Below, piece by piece: positions 34,217-48,100 of a stretch of DNA of 64,000 bases. Within the stretch, counting starts at the first letter, position 1, and each line of letters opens with the position of its first letter. A program made the position numbers and the translations under genes. Origin of the DNA: Ophiostoma sp. CBS 140.51 (lineage: Eukaryota; Ascomycota; Sordariomycetes; Ophiostomatales; Ophiostomataceae). Under the pieces are notes generated by a model. It was not told the origin of the DNA and searched no databases. It saw only the letters and a list, made by a program, of their open reading frames with translations. The stretch lies in the NCBI GenBank assembly GCA_029298735.1, contig JANSLP010000029.1, positions 62,001 to 126,000 on the forward strand, written 5' to 3'.

Positions 34217-37200
34217 ATGACGCTGCACCGGTTCAACAGCGTCAGTGGTGGCAGCAACAGCGCCACTAACTTGTACCAGAAGCCCAGATTAACACCCAGA
34301 ATGTCGGCTTCCAACTTGTCCTCGCTTTCCTCGACATCGGTCATGTCCGCACCCACGCCGTGCTTGCCTGTGTCGCCTTCCCACTCAAACAAGCTGTCTT
34401 CCTCCTCGAGGTCCTCGCCAACGTCACCCTCGCGGTCCTCAAACCTCGTGGCCCTGCGGTACGAGGAGACTGTGCAGGCCAAGCCGCCCATTATGGTCAC
34501 CAAGACGCGCAACTGCGGAAGCAGTACCACGAGCAGCTCGGCTTACCTTGCCCGCTCGCGGTCGACTCTGAGCACACGCTCCCTGGCCACAACCGCCTCG
34601 TCCCGCCTGTCGGCCAATGCGGCCGCCTCGTTGTCGTCCTCGTCGGTGCCGTTGCTGACGCCATCTGTGTCGCCCACGTCTGCTTCGACGGCAACGACGA
34701 CACCGTCTCCGTCTTCGCCGACTTCTTCGGCTCCGGCTACTCGCTACCCTCTGGTCATTCTCCGCCCGCCCGGTCTGGTCGTGCCGCCCACCGAGCAGCA
34801 CCCGGCCCTGCGCACGCCGACGTTCCACCCAATTGTCGAGGAGGGTGGCGAGGCCAAAGAGGAGGAGGAGATTACTGCCGTCCCGGTCACGACAACACTC
34901 CGCCCGAGAGCGTCTGTCCATGACAAGCACGACAAGTCGGACCCGAGCAAGCGTGACTCCATCCTGGCCTCGTCGGCGGCGTCGACCGTCTCTATGTGGC
35001 CCGAAGATCAGGAGAAGGAGGATGTCGAGATCACTGAAACGAAGGATCTCAACGTCAAGGACGTCAAGGACGCTAGTCCCAAGGATGTGAAAGAGGACGC
35101 TCACGAAGCTCGTGAACCGCAAGTCCAGCACGCCGAGGACGAAGATGACGACGAGGACGACGGCTACTCGAGCTGCATGTGCCGCAGTGCCAGCCGCCGC
35201 AGCAAAGCAGTGTCTGTCGTTTGCCCTCCTGCACCCGTCCGCGAGGCGCCTCTTCCTTCATCGGAGAAGACAAACACAAACGCCCAAGAAGCAAACGAGG
35301 AGCCCACGCCTGCGCCTGCCGCTTCCCGTTTGGAACCCAGGGCCTCCATTTCTGCCAGGCCCTCCATGTCGGCCAGGCCGTCTATGGACGTGAACCCAGT
35401 CGAGACGTCAGCTTCGGTCACCCGCGAAAAGAGCTGGCGTTTGCCCCGGACATCGTTCAGCTTCCACGCCAGCACGTTCCAGCGCAACAGCAAGAAGAAG
35501 AACAAGCGGAGCGCCAGTGAGGATTCCACACTAGCTACTGCTCCAGCGCCATCCACTCCTATCCAGTACGAGGATGGCCTTATTCCCGTTGTGGTCCCAG
35601 ACACGATAGCAAACGAGAATGGCTACGAGAACAGCAGACTGGAGGGTAACACGGCAGGCGCGATGGGTGCTGGTACAAGTACACAGCATATTCTGCCGGC
35701 TTTCACCGCCCAGTCTCCCTTGCATCTGGCGGGGCCTTTCCAGTTTTCAGCTGGCTTTCCAGGCCCTTCAGGCACTTCAGCTCCTGCCTCCCCTCGCTCC
35801 CCTTCCAGGCTCTCTAAGCCCAATCCGTCCTGGCCGCCGATGCTAGTGTCACAGCCGCCGTCCCAGCAGTGGCAGCAACACGCGCCCCCCTCTGTGCCCA
35901 TCGCGCCTTCCTCCCACCTGCCCCTTCCCATTGGGACGAACGCCCATCCGCTTCCGTCCATTTCGTCGTTTGCCTCGTTTCCCACTCCGTCCCTTCCCTA
36001 TATTCCTGCCATTGAGTCTTCACTCAAAAACGACGCAAACAACAATTCACCTCATCCTCCCCTTCCTACAACCCAGCCGCATTTCCTCCTACGCGTCTTG
36101 TCCATGTCGGATTCGCGCCAAAAGCGCCAGCAGCACCAGCAGCAGGTGGACCGCGACGCCGCTGACGGGGCCAATGCCAGCACGAAGGACGCCAATCCCA
36201 AAAGAGAACGGGACGAAAAGGAAAAGGCCAAAAAAGTCACAAAGAAGAACGTCGTTGTCAACTCTGAACCTTCAATGTCAACGTCGACTTCGACCCCCCT
36301 CATCAACACCGCCATCCCGACCGAGCGCCTGCTGGAGGATGACTTTTTGCAGTCCTTGACCTTTTCGAAACGCGGAAGCCTCATGTTTGGCGGCAAACGC
36401 GCCTTTGCCTCGTCCGCCTCGGCTGCCTCTGTCGCGTCGACGCTGAACCCGTCGCCTCTTTCGTTCCCTCCCCCTCCCATGGACGTGCCTCCGCTGCCTC
36501 CTTTGCCGCCGCTGGCCCCGGCCGTTGAGCGCGAGTCGCTGCAGGTGCGCTCGCTCTACGCGTCGAGTCAGCCTGCTGCTGCTGAGGAGAACGGTCGTGG
36601 CAAGACCGTGACTGCTGCTGCTCCTGTGTATGGACCTTCTACCACTCCCTTGTCGTTGATGCCGACCACCCTGCCACTCGTCAAGACGGGCGTCTGCTGA
36701 CTGCCGTGTTCCACCGCCGGTGCTTCTACCACCGGACATGACGTGAGAGTTTCAATATGCAGTTCCAATTCATTATTACAAAGCGAAGACAAACAAGAAA
36801 ACGAGAAGAAACCCGAAGAAGACGAGACACACGAGACCAACGAAGAAACACAAATACCCGACAAGACAGTTGATGAACAACCACCACAAGTTGTCGAAGA
36901 ATCCGACCAACAAGAACCGTCGCAAGACATCCCACAACCACCACAACCTCCACAACCTCCACGAGAACCGACACCACCCGACGTATCGTCTCTGTCCATC
37001 GCCGAACCGCCCGCGCAAACCCCCGCCTCCCCCGGCCACTTGCGTCCCGACGCCGCTGTGCGCGCCTCTGCCTCCAACAATGACGCCCGCACCTCCATCA
37101 TCTCAGCCACCTCGGCCACCACCGCTTCGACGGGCATCGCATTGACCGAAGGAACAGAATCTTCGCTTTCGTTAGTGCCCACCACCACGCCCCAGCCGTC

Positions 37201-39073
37201 CGAGCCGCCGTCGCCCTACGATGCGCCAGCAGCGTCCACTAATACTACCACCTCTCCCACCTCATCCACAATTCCTATCCGGAACGCGTACGAGCTGGCC
37301 GGCGGGCTCGAGGACTGGGAGGATGTCGACGTTGCCGATGTCGACCGCTTTGGGTTCATCCACGTGCGCCGACCGCGACCAGGCACAGCAGCCACGGCCG
37401 GTAGTGGCGCCGACGCCGATGCCGACGAAGAGACGGTCAATGGGAACACCAGCGAGAAGAACAACAACAGCAGCAGTGGCGGCCTGGCTAGCGGCATTGG
37501 CCGTCGGTTCAGCCGCCGGCACCGCTCACCCACAGCGCGCCGTCTCAACAAACGCTCACACACCTTCAACACAGGCAACGGTATGGGTGCTCGCTCCGTC
37601 CACACCAGCCGTTCTACTTCCACTACGGCCACGGCCGCCGCTGCGGCCCGCTCCACCATCCGCTCTGCGGCCAACCAGCTGCCCCACAACAAGGACCGCC
37701 GTTGGATCGACGAGGCTGGCGAAATGCTGACGCTCGAGCCTGGTCTTACCGATATCGCCGAAGACGAGGACGCCGAACGTTTAGCAGATATCGTCAAGCG
37801 CAAAGAGTGGGAGCGTGCCGAGAAGTGGCGCCGCATGGCCAAGATGGTGCAGCACAACGAGGACGGCGGCAAGCCCATTGTAGGCACAGGCGCCGGCATG
37901 GACTTTGAGTTTGATCTGCAGCACCCCAAACTCGTCGAGCGCACCTGGAAGGGCATTCCCGACCGCTGGCGGGCGGCCGCCTGGTACTCGTTCCTGGCGT
38001 CGAGTGCACAGCGCCGGCGTGCCCAGCGGGTGCCGCCACTACCGCCTGCAGTGGTGGCACCGGCAGACACTACGACGGAAGGAGCAGCAGAAGGAGCAGT
38101 ACCAGCAGCAGCAGCTCCTGCTGTCGCCGCTGCACCCGCCGCGTCTATCCTCGACGGCGGCGAGACCGAGGCACAAATCATCGCCGCTTTCCACCGTCTC
38201 CAGGACACCGCCTCCCCAGACGACGTCCAGATCGACCTCGACGTGCCCCGCACCGTCAATGGTCACGTCATGTTTCGCAAACGCTACCGTGGCGGTCAGC
38301 GCTTACTGTTCCGTGTCCTGCATGCCCTGTCGCTTTACTTCCATACGACAGGCTACGTCCAGGGCATGGCCTCGCTCGCCGCCACCTTACTTTGTTATTA
38401 TGACGAAGAGCGCTGCTTCGTCATGCTCGTTCGCCTCTTCCACCTGCGCGGGCTCGAGCGTCTCTACGAGCCCGGATTTGGCGGGCTGATGGAAGCTTTG
38501 GGGGAGTACGAGCAGCAATGGCTCGCCCGCAGCAACCGCCGTGTCGCCCAGAAGCTGACCTCGCTTAACATTGACGCCACCACCTACGCCACGCGCTGGT
38601 ACCTGACACTCTTTAACTTGTCGGTCCCCTTCCCCGCGCAGCTGCGCATCTGGGACGTCTTTATGCTGCTTGGTGATGCCGACAATGAGGCGCTGGGCGG
38701 CTCAAGTGGTCTTCTGTCATCCTCACGCCCGGGCACGCGCTCCAGCACACGACCGGGAACGGCCGCCACCACGAGACCGGGTACAGCGGTTACGGATGCC
38801 GGCACTGCTGGAGCGCCTCCTATAGAAATGTCCGCCACCGCCATGATCACCGCCAGTGCGCCCGCCCCCACCGCCAGCAAAGCCAACCTGGCCATCCTGC
38901 ACGCCACCAGCACCGCCCTTATTGACGGCCTCCAGGAAGTTTTGCTGGACGCCGACTTTGAAAACGCCATGAAGGCCGTGACCTCGTGGGTGCCCATCAA
39001 GGACGAGGACCTGTTGATGAAGGTCGTCCTCGCCGAGTGGAAGCGCTATCAGAAGAGGAAGGCGAGGAGGTAG
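34217..39073 (+). CDS. large TBC-domain Rab GTPase-activating protein
   Basis: Modelled as two exons (34217-36627, 36763-39073), 1573 residues. One frame runs from 34217 to 39073 with a single interruption, a TGA at 36698-36700. The downstream half has no in-frame ATG until about 37580, so it is very unlikely to be a separate gene. A GTATGG donor at 36628 and an ATGCAG acceptor at 36760-36762 remove the TGA and keep the frame. The first ~1150 residues are Ser/Pro/Thr-rich and disordered. The TBC domain begins near KGIPDRWRAAAWY. Both catalytic fingers are present: Arg1300 in IDLDVPR and Gln1337 in GYVQGM. ATRWYLTLF and LRIWDVFML follow, then a low-complexity insert with RPGT repeats, then the last helices and a basic C-terminus. 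The role is to accelerate GTP hydrolysis by a Rab; which Rab is unknown. Confidence 0.85.
36628..36762 (+). other. inferred in-frame 135-bp intron containing the TGA
   Basis: Donor GTATGG, possible branch sequences CTGAC (A at 36700) and CATGAC (A at 36741), acceptor CAG at 36760-36762. The length is a multiple of three, so the frame is the same on both sides. The donor is not the strongest fungal consensus; alternative acceptors downstream (for example AAG at 36781-36783) also keep frame. Confidence 0.5.
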
Positions 39074-39092
39074 CCTTCTTAACGACGAAGAT

Positions 39093-39139
<47 letters not shown>

Positions 39140-42100
39140 AGACTGGAGCAACTTGACGGTACCAACGATCATTTTGATTTTCATTTGTTTTGCTTTCTTT
39201 TGTTGTGTTTACTTTCTTTACAAGCGCTCTGCCACGACGATGAGAAGGCTTCACGGAACGCGTTCCACGACTTTGACGTCATGTTTCTTTTGTTTTTTCT
39301 TCTGCTTTCTACTTTTTTTTTCCCTCTTTTGTTTACTTGTCTCGTTCTTTCCTTTTTCACTTACTTTTTATTCCCCCTTATAGCATTTCGAAATATCCCC
39401 TACAAGATACCCCCCGGATTACTTTTTTCACATTACAATATTATATATACTTCACAGCAGCACAACATTTTTATTTTTATCTTAGTTTTTATTCTTATTC
39501 TTCCTCTCAATACCATTCCTTTTATCTTTAAATAAAGAGAAATTTGCCATTAATATTGTCTGCCAAACTGCCGATCATCGCAGCCTCCCGTTCTCTTAAA
39601 GAATATCTCCAGTGACGCAACGGCCTGCTGCCCGTTTGTTTGACAATTGTCCTCATGTGCCTTTGCGTCTCGTATATGCACGGGGAGCTTTCAAATTAAA
39701 CAAAGAGATGCCCAAAACAAGCTCTCTCCCATATCTCCTCTTTCCAAAAAGGTTGCAACCGTGTATGCCTTTTTTGCTTGTGCATGTTTTGATTTCACAA
39801 TATTGTCTATTATTCTACATCTGATCTGCTGTGCCGCACGTTGTATGCTGTATGCCTTTGGGCTCATCTTCAACGTCGACAGAGTGCTGCATCCGTGCGT
39901 TCGTGTCTTGGTGCTGTGCGCATGTGCGTGCACCTCTTTTACAACTCTGCCTTTTTTTTATACCAAAAAGAGGCTTGTGCCGCTGGTGTCGTGACTGCCC
40001 TCGTTGCCGCCTGCCGTCCGCTTGTCGGCCTTATTCTCGCTTCTCTTACTCTCTACGGTCATAAAAATAAGATGCCCTGCAAATCATTGTGCATGGATCG
40101 CCAACGCGCGCGGCCCGTCTTCTCCCTCTCGCCATTCCAGTCAACCCTGTCAACCTTGCCAACCTCTTTTTTGGGAGGCATGCATAAATACTTCATGGCA
40201 AAAGAAGAATAGCAAATAGCAGTTGGGAGGCGTAGATGTTAAAATACGTAAAAGATGACAAGGCAACTGAAGCAGAATGCACGAGCCAACAGAACAGCAT
40301 CGTTCATGCGCATCCAGCTGCGCCGCATACTCTTGAGTCTGCATGGCAAAAGCTTCTAGAGCACAACGACGTATGTTCCCCAACACGGTCGCCCGGCATA
40401 AAACTTTTGTCTTGTTCGAGCCCAATGCAGCCCCAACAGAAATACAGAAACAAAGCTCATAGTGAATACATAGTGTTCCAAGGCGACCCAAAAGAGAGGC
40501 CCAAATTGCATGCAGGAATATAACATGCAGATGCAGAATAAGATTGGAAGGAAACAGTCCAAAAGCGGGTGAGTAGAAGTTTATGGTGCTTCGTGGTGCT
40601 GTGCCGTATTTCTTTTCGTTTTATTCTGTTCTCTTTCTCTCTTTCTTCAGTGCCTAGTCTTCCCTCCCTCCGATCTCCCTCCGCCCCCCTCTCCTTTGTC
40701 TTTCGCATCGCGTCGATCCCTTCCCGTGTGCGGCTGTTCCGTCCACTCTCCTTCTTGGGCACTCTGACCTCTCGCTTGTCATGTCTTCTTTAGCTGTCTG
40801 TTAGTTGCTCGGCTGATGAAGCGTTTCCCTCCATCCTCCCGCCCGCCCGCTTATACCGTAGCCCGCTCACTAATTTTTATTCTATAACTTCGCTAGATGC
40901 TGCCGAGCCATCGATTTCTTCTTCTGCGAGGTTATTTAATCAATTAAGAGGGTGCCATGTAAGACATGAACCAACAGTCCTAACGATATTTCAAGGCCCG
41001 CACGCCTCAATATGGCCATTCCGGACAATATGGATGCACTTATCAAATGATAGAATATGACAGAAGATGAGAAAGAGTGCCAAAAAAAGACAAAAAAGTG
41101 TTTCCCGAACCTCTTATGCAGTCTGGAACAGGAGTGTCATTTACACAAATCCAAGTCCGGCATTGCCATCTTCCCTGTTGCGGACGAGTGCGGGCATGTC
41201 TTATTTACTTCGCGACTCTTTTCAGACAGCTCCGCTACTGAGTACACCCACACATTTATTCACTTGTCCTTTGTGGATAGAGTCGAGACACATCTATCAA
41301 CTCGTCCACAATGAAATCAATACTAGAGAAGGAAATCGACGGAATAGACGACGTACATTAGCATGATATGCCATTCGTCGCCACAACCACACTTGCAGTC
41401 CAAGTCTTGCCCCTTCCCCCCGCAAGACTATTTTCTCCCGAGCCACGACCTGCATAAGTAGCACGAACTTTCTCTTTCGGTCCTCGGTCTGTCCGTATGC
41501 TCTGTCCCGGTTCGGGCATGGCGCAGCCTTGCCCGGTGTGCACCTCTAAGAAGGAGGCCTCATCTTCACAGTTCGCTAATATGCCAAAATAGGTGTGACA
41601 AGGCTCTTCTTCTTTTCGTTTTCCTTCTCGAATAATATATCCTACCACCTTTTCCCTCTTCTTTAGGTTCATTTTGCTTCTTTTCTCATCGGAATATGGA
41701 GGGTCAAGGGAGACTGGCCGCCACCCCGATTCGGAGTATTTTTCCACACGTTCCACGTTTGTTAGTCGTTTAGCTCCACCAAAATACCACAAAGGTAGAT
41801 GGATACATGCCAAATTCGAATGAGGAAACTATTGTCGACATCAAGTGGATGTCAAAAGGCGAAAAACAATCTCGATGCTCTTAAGACTGTAAATTGGCTA
41901 CCCGAATAGGCTTTGAGAAAGGAGATGACATGCCGCTTCGGTCTAAATGTTCTGGTTTTTCAAAATGGCCATTGGCATCTAACTTGTTGCGATCTAGGTG
42001 CCCTCCTAAAAAAAAAACGACATACGACATCATGGCCCGTATCGCGGCCGGTTACTGCTGAGAATCCTGCTCGTCAATCACGCCCACATGTATTCCTCCA

Positions 42101-45100
42101 CATCTGTTCCGGCCCGCTGCCGTAATTTCCAATAGTGTGCGGACACCAAATGGGTCAAGGTGAGCTTTGACTACCAAGTATAGGATAGTATAGAGAAATA
42201 GGTATACGAGTACGAAGTATATTGACATCGTATCTTGTGATGGTCTAGCTCGCTCCATGTAGTATGCCGAGCAGGTATGAGGCCATTGGGTAGGGCATTC
42301 GCTTAGCAGACACTATCACAGTCAAGATGTGCTCCTCACCGAAACAGCGGGTGCACTTTCATCTTTTCCTGGGACACCTGCAAATGCCGGGTCAGTCTCT
42401 GACGTCCATGACTCTTGCTTGACATTCTGTCCTTTTTGCCACTTGTTGCTTTTTTGTCGTTTACTTGGTTGCAGCTCCTTTGTTGTCTCGGCTGCTTTGG
42501 GCGTCTTGGGGTCGACCTACTGCAAGCTATTTGCATGAAAAAGCTAAGACATTGTCGGAGCCGAAGACGTGGTAGGGTACTCAGACAAAGAGGGTTAGAT
42601 CCAGCTCTCAGAAGAAAATAAAATGTTCTCCTAATGTATTATGGGAAAGGAGCCCGGCAGGCAGGATTACAGACTCGTTCGTCAACATCAAAACGGTCGC
42701 CGAAGAGAGGACGGCGAGCACTCGGCACAAAGAAGGGCCCACCGGAGTGAGACATGCCCGGTCTTTCAGGGTAAGCTACGGCACCACCGGGCGGCCGTCA
42801 CGGGGCGTGCTTTGATATTTGGATAGCTGTGGTTCGTACGCCTTTCCGAGATATACCGGAGACAGGAAGGTCCACGACAATTTACACCACGATTCAGGGT
42901 CCATTTGTCAAGACTTTTTATACAGCCTCAAGACAATTTCGACTTCCTCCACAAACAGCAGCAAATCTTTATTTCTACAAGACGGTGGCTTTCTGATAAG
43001 AGTCCATTTCTCAATTAAACATTCTCCATAAATACGTGAAGAGCGTTGCCCATCGCCAACCTAGTGACGTCGATGTGGTGCCCACTTGCTTCTTTCGGAA
43101 GGCGCGCGCGGCCGGCTCGGACCACTAACACGGTTCGGGCAACAACACGCCAAACCAGTGCCTATTTCAACACCACAGCAGTGGATGCCCTTTAAAGTCC
43201 TCGCGGGCGTCTAACTCTGTAGAGCCTGGCAAAGCGCAGGAAAGACCCCTAAACGGGTCAGTTTTTAGGCAAGTTTAACTGCTTCCAGCAGTGGTGAGGA
43301 CCGCGAGTCGTCAGTGGACATTGTAGACTCTACAAGTAGAACTCTGTGGGTTTTGCTGTATTTCTGTATTGGGAAGGCACGCTGAGAACGTCCACCAAGG
43401 CAGACAGACGATACATATTGAGATATTCTACTAAACGGAGCCTTGCTCATTTCTGTCTTTTTTTCCTTGATGAGTTCTCATGTCAGTATTTGGTTGAAAG
43501 TGAAATTCCAGAAGCTAGAAACTCACAACCCGACACAGTGGCTTTAATCGTGGTTGGCAATATCTGTAAAACACCGGGTCGTTTATTGAATATGGCTACC
43601 CTCAAACAGGCAAGCTGCCCACTGGTTTTCAGCGACGGGGCATCTGGGCCTTAACCCAGGTTGAGGTTGGGCCCTTTCTTTGGTTTTCAGATATCATAAA
43701 AATTAGATCTTGAGATGTCGTATCACTTACATCTTCTTTTGGACATCTAGCGTTTTCTCCATATGCATGTCATGTCACGGTTGGGCCCAAAGGCATTTGG
43801 CAGTAATCTATCTTTGTCTAGATCCATCTCATGTGGCATCCATTGCCCGACTCTCTCGGTTTTTTCTTCTTGTGCCTCTTCTTTTAATTTATTTCCGTGT
43901 TTTTCTTTTCTCTTTTCTCGTCTTCATAGACGCCTTCCTTCCACAAACGGCTGCATGATGCGCGACCAGCCCCGGCGTATCTACCTTGAAGGAGCAGCAG
44001 CTGAACTGTATGTGTAAACACATCAACATAGACCCCGGCCTGTCTGCTCCACGCCTCCTGTTACAGTCCTGTCAGCTCTTGTCTTGTTGATGTCTTGCAC
44101 GTCTCTATCCTTCCGTCTGGCAAACTTGCATTGCATTTGTCCAGCCCTGGCCTGGCCTGGTCGGGTTTGGTGTGTTTATGTGTCGTGACCAAGGCGTGCC
44201 AGCCTCCGTATTCGCTTGCAGCGTACCATTGCATGGCACTATGAAAACAAGCGCCACAACAGACTGCGCTGCGTGCGTGAGAAAAGATGGGGGAAAATGT
44301 ATCTTCAAAAAAGCAAATAAAAATGTACAGCCAGAAAGTAGCGGGGGAGAATGCAGAATTTTTCTTTCTCGTCTTTCTCCTCTTTTTTTTCAGAAGCATG
44401 CCAAAGTTCCTTGTCGTTCTTCTCGATTCTCTTCGTTCGATTTTCAAGCCATAAAAATCAAACAGATGCAAGCTGTATGGGGTCGTATGTAAGGGCCCTA
44501 ACAAACCTGGTTGGGCCTGGCCCTGCTTTCCGACAAACAAGTTTGTGTACGTTGTAATGAACGGAGCGATTAATTAACCTTCCCGATATCTCTTTCACCT
44601 TTTCCTCCTTCGCGTGTGGCCATGTGTGGCCCCCTAGTTCTTTGCCGATGCCTTGCGTCCTACAATCGACAGTCTTTCAACGGAGACAAAAGGGGTTATG
44701 AAAGAAGCGGTAAACAAAACAGTTCAAAACTCCTCAAACCGAAACTTGGCGCCAACATGGCAAACCATCCGTTGCCTGTAGTGTATGCAGCCGATCTACA
44801 ACGCAGATTCCCCTAGCCGACCTTTCATGAGGCCAGTTTGCATTCGTTTATTTATCTTGAGGTTTCTCACATCGTGTTGCTCACATTTCCTCTTTTTGAA
44901 TAAAAAACAAACTTGATACAGGTATGATAGTTCCCAGACGCCGTACATGCACATACATGTTCAAGTGAGAATGCTTGTTCCCATTTTGGAGGGGAAGGAT
45001 CGAAGCAGGGGGGTGCCAGGAATGGAACACTTCCCGTTCGGACCTTTTCAGCGGTAAAAGAGTTTGGTAAGGTCGGCGATGAGAGTGTATGTACCTACGA

Positions 45101-48100
45101 TACAACTCGATACAAGTTACGGCGGAGAAATCACGGATTATTGCATATGGATAGCAACAAAATAGAGTGAGAGATCAAGAGAGAGACTTTTCAAGTGTTT
45201 CAGGTTGTGGCCGCATCGGGCCAAGCGCAACGTCGGGATGACCAGGACCCTTGTCTGAAGACCAAAAGCTGAGGGGCAAGGTGGTGGACAGCCCAAAAGA
45301 GGCGTGAAAATACCAACCGAGAATGCTACCCTGCTGACGACGATATGTGCTCCATATGTGTCTCCATTTTGAGCTCCATATTTTTCTTCAGATGTCCTCT
45401 CCGGTCTACAAGTCTCGAAAAAGTCCAGGATGTCGAAGAGGATCTGTTTTCTTTTCTTTTTTTTTCAAGAACTCAAAGAAAAAGCACGCCACAGTGACGG
45501 TTGTGCTCCGTATTCGTATCTCACAGACATCACAGAGGAGACCAAAACCGTCATGTGGAAGGTCTGTTGTGAGCGAACAAGACCAGGGACCCTGTCTAGA
45601 GCTGAGTCTGGGCCGGCCCTTTTCAATTCTCCTTGAACTCTATCACTGGACTTCTTACGATTTTCGTGCGCTTTGAACAAATGTCAGCAATGACTCTTTT
45701 ATCTGAAAGAAGAGGAACTAGTAACCGAGCCGGGGAGTTCTTGGCAGGGACGAGTGTCTTGTTGACTCGCTCATCAATGACATATCCAGACAAGTCATCA
45801 TGTAAGATCCACAAAACGATGCCAGTGCTCAAATACTCAAAAAAAGCAGAGGCCAACACACCAACGGAGCACTCGGTATTGCATCGCCTGCTGTCGATCG
45901 GTCTCAAGCTACGACGTCGTTCTGTCCCATCCCAAGAGAGTTGCACTTGTCCCTCTCTCAATGGGCTTGTCGTTGAAGGGTGTGGACCCCAGAGGCCCGG
46001 CAGCATCCCAAAACCGGACAAGTACGGAGTGGTGTGTACTACGGTGTGCACAAAACAAAACAAGGGAATAACAACGACTGTGATACGTGTTTGGAGACTG
46101 GCCGCCCCTAACCCCCGGCCTCCAGCGGTCTTGCTTTCCTTTTTGTTGACGACAGGACAAGGTGAGTTGGCGCCTGGTAGGGTTACAATAAAGGAAGACG
46201 AGGAGGAGGGGGGCCGATGCACCAAAGGGGAAAAGGGGAAAGCGCAAAATGCTACCAGGACACAGCCCGGAGCCATGCGAGGTAAGAGAAAAGAGGGAAA
46301 GACAGCAAGCAAGTCTTGTCGTTCGGCGTCTTTCTAAGTTGAGAAAAGGATCACGCAAAATAAAAGTCAGATAATAATATGTGAGATATTAAGTTCGGCG
46401 GCTGGTCGTCTCAAAAGTTGACAATGAGGCTGGAGGTGCACGTGCCAAGTGTGTCCATGTAAATGAGCTGTGAAGTTCTCTCAAAGAAGAGTTTACAAAA
46501 CCAGACAGAGTGTTCACAAACAGCACGTAAAAGTATGAAGGGGCGAGGCGTTTTTGCACTGTATCAGCTTCTGCAGCAGCCATGCACTTTGCCGCAGACA
46601 TACTCGCTTTCGAATACAGCGAAAGCGAGCTTATGCGGCTTATTGCATAGTTTTGAATCTTTGCCGGCCGCCAGAGTGTTTGTCTGTGGCGTGGCCGTAG
46701 TTCTGGCTCTTATGTTCTGTTCCCATTTCCCTTCATATTTCCGCTCAAGGCAAACTTGCTTCATAGAATGGAGCTCTCTTTTCTTTTTTCACTTCGTTTT
46801 GCTTACACCCTCTCTCATTCTACTTGTCGATCAGGTCATCTCAACCAAACCTTTGCCAACAATGGCTCGCCATGGCGCACGACATCACACCCCATTATGC
46901 TCGATATGTTTCCTGTAGTTATGTGTATATGTGGCCTGCTTGAGCACGGGTCAATTTTACAAGTGCAGTGAATGGATATAAATTTGCAGTAGATAACTGT
47001 ATGCAACGCACTGTTCATTCTGTCCTGTGACCTTTTGTGACGAAACAAGTGCCGGATTGAGATACAATAGCGAGATAAACTTATACAAAAAAGTGGACGA
47101 AATACATGGCACAGAAAATCAAAGATGCGGCTCTACAAATTTAAGTTGTACAGGTGTCCTTTCTATTTTTGACGATCTCCAACTGCAGTTGTCGTTTGAT
47201 TGTCTACACATAAAAGTTGCGAGGGCTGCATATTCGGTAAGAGTCCACCAGGTGAAACTATCAGGTTTGGAGAAGGTAAGATACTCTACATGCGCAGCAA
47301 AGCAAAGACAAAGAGGACAAACCTTAAGTTGGTTCACCAAAACTGTTTCATTTTTCTGCTAGATTTTTTGAGACATGAGCTATTTCAGTAAAGGAAAATA
47401 GGAGAATGGCCATTCGAGAAGCGGTCTTCACAATTCCGAGTGCATTCGTAATCGTGCATTTAACAGTATCTTCTTTGCCCTACGACCACATTGCTGCCTA
47501 CTCGCCCTCTTTTATATTCTCGGTGCCGTACGGAGAATAGAAAGCTCCGTGTGTACAAAGTCGTACGTCTTTTACATTTCTGTTTCTGCTTTCATGCTTC
47601 TTTTGCTCATGTGGAACAGAAACTCGGGGAGGAACGGCTTCTGGGATGCCCGTCGGTGTGGCGCCGGAGGAATGAAAAGGCAAAAAGATGGTGGGCAGGA
47701 GGTCGACATGGGAGCATGGCCAACCTTATTTTATGATTCAGGTTTTTTGTCTTCCCAGAAAACGGGTTGTTGTGATACAATGCCTGCAGCAGAGACATCT
47801 CGTGGTTCTCGGGGTGGTTGGAGATTAAACATTGAAAAGATAAATAAAATGATAAAATAAACATGAGTATGAGTCTGAAAATCGAGGCTTGACATCGATT
47901 GTCAGTGTTTTGGAATAGTTTAAGCTTGTCGTCTGCCACCCCTCTTCTCGGCCTGTTTGTTTTATTTACTTCCCTTTACAGATCTGTCAAGAGTCACAGT
48001 GATAGTCTCATAAAATGCAGGTCGTCCGTTTCGTGTTGTATATTGTAGATCACAAGCGTGAGGGTATGCTTTGATTCTATTTCCCATTTTTATTCTCCTC

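Noticed and set aside
36743..39073. Independent gene for the TBC domain starting at 36743
   Set aside because: The apparent start is GTG, no ATG occurs until about 37580, and the frame is the same as the upstream coding sequence with only one TGA between them. One spliced gene is the simpler model.
44100..44530. CCTGG-rich segments as a terminal inverted repeat pair
   Set aside because: The two segments share only short GGCCTGG words and do not align as inverted repeats; no target-site duplication is visible.
45950..46020. tRNA-like or SINE-like G-rich segment
   Set aside because: No box A/box B pair with correct spacing and no cloverleaf pairing.
45623..46340. Overlapping ~230-codon frames on both strands
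   Set aside because: Neither protein has a domain, periodicity or plausible composition. Both-strand openness in a stop-poor stretch is expected by chance.
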